Shown: positions 19,889 to 28,889 of the stretch, in pieces
How positions within the stretch are numbered: the first letter of the stretch is position 1
How the letters are laid out: the number at the start of each line of letters is the position of its first letter
NCBI GenBank assembly: GCA_026770575.1
Contig: MU657174.1
Coordinates: forward strand, 331,329-374,074
Reading direction: 5' to 3'
Length of the DNA: 42,746 nt
Origin: Pelagophyceae sp. CCMP2097
Taxonomy: Eukaryota > Sar > Pelagophyceae
The notes under the pieces: generated by a model
Databases searched by the model: none
What the model saw: the letters and a program-made list of their open reading frames with translations, nothing else
What the model was told of the DNA's origin: nothing
Translations under genes and position numbers: made by a program

Positions 19889-21278
19889 ATGCTTCTCTCG
19901 CTGCTCCTCGGGTCGGCGGTTGCGCTGGTGCCGCAGCAGCGCAGCAGCGCGCCGCAGCAGCGCTTCGTCGCCGCGCCCACGCGCCTGGCGGCGGTGGTGG
20001 ACTCTTATGCGATCTCTCGCGAGATTAAATCGGTTTTTGTCCACGACGGCGACTATTCCCTGGATGTCTGCGACGAGGTCGTCAAGGTCGGCCAGATGGC
20101 CATCGTGCGTCCAAACACTCCGAGGGGGCGCGAATCGTCGCGCGGGGCAGGGCGGCCCCGAAGGAGATTCCCGACCGGGGCGCGCCGCCGGCAGCGGGGC
20201 CGCGGAAAGCTGCGCGGAACAGGAACGACCGGGGCCCGACGCACACGCGCCTAGGCGAGCAAAGGCAGCTTCTCGCTCGCCGTGCCGGGCGGCTCCATCG
20301 TCAAGGCGCTCTCCAAACTGAAGACCGACGCCCTCGACTTCTCAAAGGTGCGCCGCTCTCGGTTAGACCCGGGACGGTTGCCCGGGCCTTGGAGGACCTC
20401 TGCGGCCCGACCGTGCGACTCAGGTCCACGTCTTCTTTTGCAACGAGCGCATCGACGACAACAAGTGCTACCAAGGTCCGCCCCGCATGGCTGCCAGCAG
20501 GGGGGTTGCGAGGAGGCCCCGGCGGTCCCTATAGACGGTCTCTGTACGGTCCCTTTGCGGTCTCGTTGCCTACAGACGGTCCCACGACGGTCCTCGGCGC
20601 TGCGGCCTCTGACGGCGGCGACAGGCGCGCTCGATGCGTTCACGACGAAGTGTGGCGTGCCGCTGGCCAACGTGCACGGCGTCGGCTCGGGCTCGCCCAC
20701 CGAGGTGGCGGCGTCGTACGCGGCTTTAATCGCCTCGCACCCCTCGGTGGACCAGTCGGGCACCCTGCCGTCGTTCGACATGATGCTCCTGGGCACGGGC
20801 GAGGACGGCCACGTCGGGTCCCTATACCCCGACTCGGAGGAGATCCGGCTGACGGGGCAGGGCAAGATCGTCCTCGCCATCGAGGCCGGCGGCGAGGCGC
20901 CGCGCCGGAGAATGTGGGGGAACCGCACCGTGACAGGAATCACAACCGGAGCGACCTCGCAGGGGCTCGATGGACGTTAGAGGGAAGCCGTCGTACCTGA
21001 AGGTGATTCCAGGATGCCTTTTGACCGTAGGCAAGAAGTCTGTGGCTCTGTCGATGGACATCATGTGCGCGAGCAAGGTCGTCCTCGTCTCCGCCGCCGG
21101 CGAGGCGCGCGGCCCCATGGTCTGCGCCGCGCTCTCGGGCGAGTTCGGGCCCTTTGACTGCCCCGCGGGCATGGTCGAGGCCCAGGACGAGACGCTGTGG
21201 TTCTGCGACACGGCTTCCATCGCCGATTTCGAGGACTACGACCAGGGCGACGAGGAGGACGACGACGAGGAAGAGTAG
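19889..21278 (+). CDS. PGL: 6-phosphogluconolactonase with signal/plastid leader, 291 aa
   Basis: Exons 19889-20104, 20255-20347, 20424-20475, 20625-20891 and 21031-21278 join in frame. The leader MLLSLLLGSAVALVPQQR is a signal peptide with a possible plastid cleavage context. Family motifs are SFSLAVPGGSIVKAL, VHVFFCNERID (ahead of the usual D/N-rich loop), MLLGTGEDGHVGSLYP (the G-x-DGHxxSL/FP signature) and GGKKSVALSMDIMCASKVVLV. It hydrolyses 6-phosphogluconolactone, step two of the oxidative pentose phosphate pathway. The C-terminus is very acidic (DEEDDDEEE). The last intron (20892-21030) fits a GC donor, giving EAGGKKSVALS. The third intron carries a degenerate GACGGTC repeat. It ends only 35 nt from the convergent end of GPI copy 2. 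Confidence 0.92.
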
Positions 21279-21313
21279 ACACCCGCGCCTCTTTGAATCG
21301 TAATCGTGGTTAA

Positions 21314-23811
21314 TCATCGACTCGAGTCGGGCGCGGATACGTCGCCGGGCGCGGCGCTGTTCGCGGCGCGGTAGCGCTCCAGGAGGCGCCGAGTGCTCGG
21401 GTTGTTGGGCGGCGGCGCGTTGGGCTGCCGCTCGATTATCGCGCGGACCTCGTCGGCCAGCGACTTGCCGAGCTCGACGCCCCACTGGTCCCACGAGTTG
21501 AGGTCCCAGACGAAGCCCTGGACGGCGCAGCGGTGCTCGTAGAGCGCCAGCAACGCGCCGACCGTCGACGCAGAGAGCTCCGGGAGCAGCAGCGACAGCG
21601 ACGGCCGGTCGCCCGACAACGTGCGGTGCGGGCACAGCCGCAGGTCGTCCGAGTCGCCGACTCGGACGTCGTTGAGCACGTCTTCAAAGGTGCGGCCCAC
21701 GGCCAACGCGTCGGGCTGCGCGAAGAAGTTGGCCATGAGCTCGTCGTGGCCCTCTTGGTTCTCCTTTTTGTGCGGCTTCATAAAGCCGATAAAGTCGCAG
21801 GGGACGCACTGGCCCATGTGGAGGAGCTGAAAAAACGAGTGCTGCGCGTTGGTGCCCGGTTCGCCGAAGACGATTTCGCCCGTGGTGTAGTCAAGGGGCC
21901 GGCCGTCGATGGTCACGGACTTGCCATTGGACTCCATCTCGAGCTGCTGCACGTGCGCGGCGAAGCGGCTGAGGCCGTCTGCGTAGGGCACCACCGCGCG
22001 CGCACCGAGGCCGAGGAAGTTGACGTTCCAGACGCCGAGCATGGCCATGACGGCGGGGATATTTTGCTCGAGGGGCGTCTCGAAGAAGTGCTCGTCGACG
22101 GCGTGCGCTCCCGCGAGGAAGTCGCGCGCGGCGGCGCTGCCGCAGGCCAAAGCGAGGGGCAGCACGCCGGCCGAGGCGGACGAGGAGTAGCGGCCGCCGA
22201 CCCAGTTCCAGAACTCGAAGAGTCGGTCTGCGTCGACGCCCCATTTCTCGACGGCGTCGATGGCCGACCTCGACGCGCAGGCAACAAACTGCGACCGGAC
22301 GACGGCGTCGCCGGCGTGCTGGGAGCCTCGCCAGGCGTCCAAGACCCATCGCTTCGTGAGGCCGGCGTTGCGGAGTGTTTCGCGGGTGGTCCACGACTTG
22401 GAGACGACGACGACGAGCGTGCGCCTCGCGTCGAGGCCGCGCGTCGCTTTTTCCATGCCGACAGGGTCAACATTGGCGATGAAGCGGAGCTCGAGGCGCG
22501 GCTCGGGGTCGATGCACGTCGAGATGGCCTCCGCGACGAACTGAGGGCCGAGGTACGACCCGCCGATGCCGACGACCACGATGTGTTTAAACCTGCGGAA
22601 GCGGCATCACGAGGGGCCTCGAGTGTCTCTCGGCTCGCGAGGACCCCCAGAGGCCCGGATCCTCCGTCGGATCGCGAGCACTCCCCAGAGGCCCGGCTCC
22701 TCGGACGGATGGTCGTCGGCTCCTGGGCAGGGACGCCGCATTTCACGGTTCGCCGTCCAAGTTGCAGACGCGCCCGGACCGCACGGCGTCGGCGAAGTCC
22801 CAGATGCGCTCGCGCACGTTGGACGACGCCGCGATGGCGTCGCGCAGGGGCACCGCCGTCGCCTGATGACGGGCTCTTCGGACGGCGGATTCCGCCGCAC
22901 GCGCCAAGGACATTTTCAGCAAAACGCACCGAGGCCGGGTCTTGCGCGAACTCGCCGTCGAGCTGCTTGATCTTGGACCTCGGCGCGCGGACGGCCATGT
23001 GGAGCACGGCTCTGCGCTCGGACAAGTTGACGCGCTCGCCTCTGCGCATGCGCTCGATTTTGCGCTCGACGCCCATTTTCCGCGCGAGCTGGAAGAGCAG
23101 GCCCATCGTCTCCGGCGTCACCTTTTGCCGCGCCCAGTCGAGGACGACGGGCCCGACTTGAGCCCCGGCGGCCGACTTCAGGTTCACCTCCAGGTTCAAA
23201 CTGGCACACCGCTGCGAGTCGTCGAGTAGAGTGCGGAGGTGCGTCTGCTCGAGCTGCTTGGTGTGTTGCTCCAGGGCGCGCCACTCGGCGGTGGACTTCA
23301 AAGGCGGGCACCGAACCTCGCCGCTCTCGACGCATTCCACGGCGGCGGAATCGTCAGTGTCGTCAAAGTTGCCGCATTCGAAGCCGAGCTCCATCTCGGA
23401 GCCCAAGCCGAGCTCGAGGAGGTGCGACCGGACGCCGGCTTCTATTTCGCCGACGTGCAAATTGTGATAATGCGACTGGCCCGCCTGGCCTTGCGCCGAT
23501 GGCGGCGGCTTCTGCGCCTTGACGGCGGTCGGCAGCACGGCCGGCGGAACCGCTGTGGCGTCCAGGGCGCCCTCGTCCTCGAGCATGCCGTCGTTTAGGC
23601 GGCGGTAGTCATAATAGTTGCGAGTACCCCCAAGTGCCAAAGACCGCGCGGCGATGTATATGCCGTCGTTGAGGCGGCGGTAGTCATAACAATTGCGAGG
23701 CCGAGTACCCCCCAGTGCCACGGGCCGCGTGGCGGTGTGCCGCACGTGGACCAGGCCCGCCGCGCTGAATAGGCAGACGCAGAGCACGCGCGCGCGCAGC
23801 AGCGCCCGCAT
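21314..23811 (-). CDS. GPI: Glucose-6-phosphate isomerase, copy 2, three exons, with signal peptide (758 aa)
   Basis: Exons 23811-22930, 22862-22747 and 22592-21314 keep frame across two GT-AG introns (67 and 154 nt). The protein starts with a hydrophobic leader (LLRARVLCVCLFSAAGLVHV), then a repeated segment in which YDYRRLNDG occurs twice (23600-23720), then the isomerase: FADAVRSGRVCNLDGEP, HIVVVGIGGSYLGPQF, WVGGRYSSSASAGVLP, GEPGTNAQHSFFQLLHMG, EGHDELMANFFAQ and SWDQWGVELGKSLA. All catalytic motifs are intact. Compared with copy 1 it has a longer N-terminal region and a different tail (ending SAPDSSR). It is convergent with the lactonase gene. Both isomerase copies carry leaders, so no obvious cytosolic partner is in this window. 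Confidence 0.94.
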
Positions 23812-24031
23812 CGCGTCGCGCGACGGGCTCTGAGCTCAGACGATCAAATCTGAACTCGCCGAAAACCTTGGCATCAAATTTCAAATGTTGATGTCCGAGT
23901 CACCGTTGGCTCCGTTGGCACCGGAGCCCCAGGGCCCCCGGCCCCGCGGAGGCGCGAGGGAGTGCATGCGCAGGCAGCCATACTTATACGCATCGTTGCG
24001 GACAGGGGCTCTCGATCAGCCATAGCTGGGA
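23812..24031. other. Upstream flank of GPI copy 2
   Basis: Contains the upstream region of the minus-strand GPI and, at its right edge, the 3' end of a possible minus-strand gene. No motif recognised. Confidence 0.25.
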
Positions 24032-24397
24032 TCACACACTGTCTCTCCACAGGGGCTCGACCCCTCGCCGCCATCCAGTCGCGAGAGCCAAACCTACCAG
24101 GACGCCGACGGCCATGCATTGGTGTGCACTTGGACCATCTGGCGAAGCGCGACCGTCTTGCCGCGTCGCGTGCGCGCAGGCCTCGACGTATAGTCCCGCG
24201 GCGACGTGTTCGTGGCCGACGTCGGTCGTCCGAGGGGTCGACGCGTTGAAACAGCCGAAGAGAGGGATCAGCGTCCCATGCGGCTGCAGTTCGAGGCCGA
24301 GGTCCCCTGGAGCCTCAAACGGTGGCGCGAGAGAGGGGGCGGTCGCATCGGAGAGCACCGAGTCGAAGCGCGCGCTCCGGAGCTGGCGGCTCGCCAC
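24032..24397 (-). CDS. Possible terminal exon of a small membrane protein (low confidence)
   Basis: After an acceptor-like CACAG at about 24398 the minus strand reads VASRQLRSARFDSVLSD, then FEAPGDLGLELQPHGTLIP and a C-terminal hydrophobic helix MAVGVLVGLALATG followed by WRRGVEPLWRDSV, stop TGA 24034-24032. The helix near the end suggests a tail-anchored protein. No upstream exon could be fixed, although minus-strand frames between 24800 and 24430 are open (one encodes TLRDATDELSDG). No family recognised. Confidence 0.3.
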   Translation of the reverse strand: MASRQLRSARFDSVLSDATAPSLAPPFEAPGDLGLELQPHGTLIPLFGCFNASTPRTTDVGHEHVAAGLYVEACAHATRQDGRASPDGPSAHQCMAVGVLVGLALATGWRRGVEPLWRDSV

Positions 24398-24882
24398 CTG
24401 TGCCGAGGCGGCGTATGTCCGTGCCTCGAGGCGCGTCCGCGAGCACCGCGTGGCGCCCCGTTGCGGACGCTGCCGCAGGAGGCTGGCGCCGTCGTCGCAC
24501 GAAGCGAGGATCAGCGACCGCGGGCCCGGCGCCGTGATCGAGGCCGTTCCACGGTCGCATCGAGCGCCGGGAGGCGGGGTTGGCGGCCGTCGGAGAGCTC
24601 GTCGGTGGCGTCGCGCAATGTTCTACATGTAATGTGCCGAAACTTTGTGCTACGGCGTTGCCAAAATTTTGCAAAAGTTGACTTCGGAACAAGAAGAAAA
24701 CATAGCTTCATAGAGGGACGTCGTCCCACGCGCATGTCTCGTTGAACGCGTGTAGAGGCGCTTCCTCGACGCGTGCTCTTCTCACTGTACCAAACCTCCA
24801 ATTCCTCTCTCGCCTTCGGTTAGCGTTGCTTCAGCAAGGGAGCTGAAAATTTCATCTGAAGATCGATTCGCGGAAAAAGAAA
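24398..24882. other. Intergenic/upstream region of the K+ channel
   Basis: Includes an AT-richer block around 24640-24720 and the presumed promoter of the channel gene. Overlapping open frames on both strands are not convincing. An upstream exon for the preceding minus-strand candidate may lie here. Confidence 0.25.
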
Positions 24883-27800
24883 TTGAAAAGAGGCTTCCGC
24901 TCGATCGGAGAGGACTCGGAGAGTGCCGGGCCAGCGCGTGCGTGCGCCCGGCGTCGCGCCGTTGCGAGTGCCGGGCCAGCGCGTGCGTGCGCCCGAACCC
25001 GCGCCGTTGCGATGCGGACCTCGCCGATTACGCCGACGTCCAAGGAGCCCGACCGCGTTTCCGGCGCCGGCGACCGCGGCGACCGCGTTGGCGGCACCGG
25101 CGGCAGCCCCGGCAGCGCCGACGGTGAACGCGTCTTCTTCGGGCGTCTGCGGTCCTATTCGCGGGAACTGCGTTCGTCGCCGAGCGGCACGATCGATGAG
25201 GTCGAGGAGTTCGAGGAGGCGCTCCGCGAGATGGCCGAGGTCGAGGAGCCGCAGAGCCTCGACGGGTCGGGCCGCAGCGGCGGCCAAGGCGAAGCCAGCG
25301 GCGGGGAAGGCGGCGGCGCGCGGGACGAGAGCACCTCCCAGAGCTCGGACTCCCGAGCGGCGCCCCACTCGACGAGGTGCGCCCTCTCACTGGTGGCAGT
25401 GGCACCGGTGCGCGCGCGGCGCGGCCGCCGCGACGCATCGGCGTAGGTTGTCGCCCGTGCGCGAGGGGTCCAGGCGCGAGGAGTTCTTCCGGTCGTCGAC
25501 GTCGTCTATGGTGGACACCGCCGTGTCGTCGGAGGGGGGCGGCGGGTCGGGGTCCAGGCGCGAGGGTTTCTTCCGGTCGTCGACTTCGTCTACTGTGGAC
25601 ACCACCGCGTCGTCGGAGGGGTCGCCGATGGTGACGCTCGTGGGCACGCTGCACCCGAGTGACTCGATGGTCGACGTCGACAGCGCCGATTCGGCGCGGG
25701 CCGCCGAGGCGTGGCGCGCGCGGTCGGCGTCGGAGCCCTGGGCGAACGTGCAGCACCTGTGGTCGCAGACGGCGGCGGCGAGCCCGGGGCATGCAAAGTT
25801 GGACAAGGCCACCAAACGCGACGTCGCGCGGCGCGCCGCCGCCGTCCTATCGCGGCGGCTGCCGGCGGCGGCGGGCACGCGCGGCCGCGCGCGGCGGCGC
25901 TGGCGCCGCGTGCGCGACGCCATCTTTGCAGTCGCGGCGCTGAACGCGCTCCTCACGCGCAGCGCCGGCTCGTCGCGCATGATCGGTGGCTCGCTGCGCA
26001 AGAAGACCATGCGCAACCACCTCCAGCAGCTCGTCCGCCGAGACGACATCGTCGGCGACCGCGCCCATCGCAAACACGCCACGAGAGAGCGGCGCCGTCA
26101 GAGGCCGACGCCGGGGAGACGCCGGCCGCGGCCGATGCCGGTTGGACCGTCGCACCTAGGTCGGGCAGCGGCCAGCGTACATCTTCATGCCGCACGACCC
26201 GTGGCGCCTCTGTTGGGACTTTTTCTCCTCGTTTCTTCTCGTCCTCATGCTCTTCTACATCCCGTACAACGTCAGTTTCGTCGGCGACTCGGAGGTGTAC
26301 GACAAGTTTGACGTCTTTATCACGGCGTTCTTCTCCGCGGACATGCTCCTCTCCTTCCTCACGGCGTTCGAGGCCGAGGGCCACTTCATCGTCGAGCCCG
26401 AAGCCATCGCGAAACACTACCTCGCAGGCTACTTTTGTATCGACCTCGTCGCGACGTTTCCGTGAAGATTTCGCGCCCGAGTTTCGCCGGCAAACTCGGA
26501 CCGCCGCAGCGAAGACGGATGGACTCGCGGAAAATTCCGTTTGACGAGGCTGTCGGTGGTTGCACTTGGCCGCGGCGCAGAAAAGCCTCCGTCCCGCGCG
26601 AAGAGAGCCGCGCTAGGCTCGACATGGCGCTGGTGGGGCTGCCGAACTACCGGTCCGCGCACCGCAGCGAGGGCGAGATAGCTCGCCTGGGCCAATTTTC
26701 CAAACTGCCAAGACTGTTCCGCTACCTCCGCGTCTTCAAGCTCGCCAAGCTGGCCCGGCTCTACGGCAAGGACAGCGTCGTGCAAAAGGCCATCCTCCAC
26801 GCCCAGTTGAACCCCTTGCTCCTCCGCCTCGGCCAGATCATCCTCGCCGCCCTCGTCGGGTCGCACCTCTGCGCGTGTGTCTGGTACACCCTAGGCACCA
26901 ACTACGAGGACAAGTCGCTCACTCCAGAGGACTGCGCCTTTGATTCCGACGGCGGCGTGCGGCAAAATAAAAAGTGCACCTGGCTCCAGGTGCGCGGCCA
27001 GCGAGAAGGAGACGGCAACGTCTACCTCTACGTCACCGCCATGTACTGGGCCGTGACGACCATTACGACGGTCGGCTTCGGCGATGTGGTGCCCAACTCG
27101 CAGGGCGAGATGCTCTACACGTGCTTTGTGATGGTCGCCGGCGTGACGTGGTACGCCGTCATCATCTCGAGCGTTGGCAAGATTTACGACTCGATGGACT
27201 CCAAGTCCGGCGCTCTCGCCTCGCAGCTCGCCGTGCTGACGCGGTTCGTCCACGGCCAGCGCGTGCCGTCGCCGCTGGCCGCGGCGATGCACACCCACCT
27301 GAGGCATCAATTTGACGCGGGTCATTTCTGGAGAGACGAGGCGCACGAGGCGTCCAGGATCATCGCCTCTCTGTCAAAACCGCTGCAAAGGATCCTGGCG
27401 CTGCACCTGGAAAAAACGCTGATTGCGAAGATCCCCTTCTTCAAGGACAAGCACCGCGCCTTCGTCGCCGACTGCGCCATGGTCTTGCAACCTTTATTGG
27501 TCGCCGCGGGCGAGCTCGTCTTGCGACGAAGGCGCGTCGCCGACTCTTTATACTTTGTCGTCACGGGCGCAGTCAGCATCCGCTTCACGCTCGTCCCGGG
27601 CGCGAGAGAGCTCGGCCGCGTAGAGTCCGGATCGTACTTTGGCGACGAGGGATGCCTCCTCGGTGCGCACTGGGAGGCCCACTTGGTCGCCGCTTCACCA
27701 ACAGAGCTGCAGCACGTCAGCAGGCAGGACCTCTCCGTCATCCTCGCAAACTTTCCCGACGTCGCAGAGGGCGCGAAACCGCGTCGAACGGACCTCGCAA

Positions 27801-28303
27801 CCAGCCGCGGGCGGGGAGTCGGCAGAGGCGAGAGGACCGTCGCGCTAGGCCTCGTCGGCTGAGGCGAGAGGACTGCACCGCTAGGCCTCGTCGAAGTGGC
27901 GCAGCACCGCCTCGAGCGCGCGCCAAGCCTCGTCTCGACGGCGCACTCGTACCCGCTCGAGGACGTTGAGAAGCGCGGCGCGCGGACCGAGCGCGCGCGG
28001 CCCGCCGAGGTCGGTGCATTCCTGATTGCGTACCGCACCGCCCACCCCGCCGCTCCCGGCGCCGCTGCTGCCGAAGCGCTTCGTGCCGCGCTGCGCCAAG
28101 CGACGCTGCCCGGCGCCGCCGCCGACACGCGCCTCGCGGCCGTGCACGCGCGCTTCGTTTCCGAGGAGCGCCTCGTCGCAGAGCAGGTGCGAAGCCTGTA
28201 CCAGCTCTCCGACGCGGGCCAGGCCGCGCTCTACGGCGAGCTGCTGCTACTCGCGCCGGAAACGGCGGGGCCGGCCAGCGCGTCCCTTCGAAGGTCCTTT
28301 TGA
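24883..28303 (+). CDS. Voltage-gated K+ channel with cyclic-nucleotide-binding-like domain, 988 aa
   Basis: Exons 24883-25376, 25447-26060, 26176-26461, 26617-27770 and 27885-28303 join in frame. The long N-terminus is disordered, with two tandem repeats. S1 begins near residue 372 (WDFFSSFLLVLMLFYIPY), S2/S3 follow (ITAFFSADMLLSF, YFCIDLVATFPLD), and S4 (LFRYLRVFKLAKLARL) has regularly spaced positive residues. The pore has filter TTVGFGD at about 615-621. A C-linker and a cNMP-binding fold follow (IPFFKDKHRAF, DSLYFVVTGAVSIRF, SGSYFGDEGCLLG). The phosphate-cassette Arg-Thr is absent (LGAHWEAHLVA), so ligand binding is doubtful, as in KCNH-type channels. The filter predicts K+ selectivity at a membrane. 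Introns two and four use GC donors in this model. Confidence 0.93.
25466..25621 (+). repeat. Tandem 84-nt in-frame repeat in the channel N-terminus
   Basis: Two copies of a unit of about 28 residues: GSRREEFFRSSTSS, then VDTAVSSEG and a GGGS linker, followed by GSRREGFFRSSTSS and VDTTASSEG. The Arg-Arg-x-x-Phe-Phe-x-Ser-Ser pattern could be a phosphorylation or docking site, but that is inference. A smaller duplicated unit (SAGPARACAR) lies further upstream at 24919-24995. Confidence 0.85.
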
Positions 28304-28889
28304 CCCCGAGGAGGCGGGCCTGTGTGTGAATGTGGTACCGACCCAAAGCCAACCGCCTGCTTGCGGCGGCGATTGTATACAAATGCCTTGTAGAATCCTT
28401 GAGCTGGGCGCGGGCTCTTGCTTGCTTCAGACCCGACCTATTGTCCCAGAACGCCGCATCTGGGCTCAGCCTAGCGAGACGAGATCCACCCTGGGTGAGG
28501 CTGGCCCAAAAGGCATGCCCGCCGTCACGAAGGTATGCCTGGTCAGGCCGTGAGAGCCGGTAGGCCAGGCTTCTCGAGACAGAAGGCATCATCCGAACAT
28601 TTATTTCGATTTTTTTTTTTTTTAAAGGTGTGGGTCGGACCGAGTGACGCCCGGAATCGCGAGGTCGGACAGGGGAGCTGTCCGGAACCTCTGGGCGGTG
28701 GGATGGCCTTAGGCGTTGATCGAGTTGCACTTTCGAAAACCGCCCGTGTAATTTCCGTACGTCTCGTAAACACACCTGCTGTAACAGTCGAGTTTCCTCC
28801 GGCGGTGGGTGGCCTTGTGCAGCGACGCGGTCGTACGCGACGTTCGGTAACGCCGCCTTGCACGCCTCGGCGGCGCGGCCCGTCGGAAG
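28304..28889. other. Spacer between the K+ channel and the LOV/RGS gene
   Basis: About 590 nt holding the channel 3' end and the promoter of the LOV/RGS gene. It contains a poly-T tract (28609-28622). No RNA gene, domain-bearing frame or clear promoter motif seen. Confidence 0.35.

Larger units (their letters stand above)
18290..22600. repeat. Large inverted duplication: GPI cores flanking the lactonase gene
   Basis: The GPI-coding stretches about 18290-19450 (plus) and 22592-21440 (minus) are highly similar at the nucleotide level, for example both contain GGCCGCACCTTTGAAGACGT. They form two inverted arms of over 1 kb around the 6-phosphogluconolactonase gene. The leaders and C-terminal tails differ, so this is an older duplication or one kept similar by gene conversion, not a recent assembly copy. 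Confidence 0.8.

Noticed and set aside
21533..23161. A 542-codon open frame on the plus strand
   Set aside because: Antisense to GPI copy 2 and crossing its introns. No domain.
24206..24745. Plus-strand 179-codon frame
   Set aside because: Arg-rich, no domain, overlaps a more protein-like minus-strand exon candidate. Left out.
26462..26616. Reading through 26435-27862 as an uninterrupted channel exon
   Set aside because: The segment 26462-26616 is not channel-like and has GT...CTAG ends. Removing it restores DLVATFPLDMALVGLP, as expected for S3-S4.
28604..28625. Poly-T tract as RNA polymerase III terminator
   Set aside because: No tRNA or other small RNA gene structure is visible upstream on either strand.
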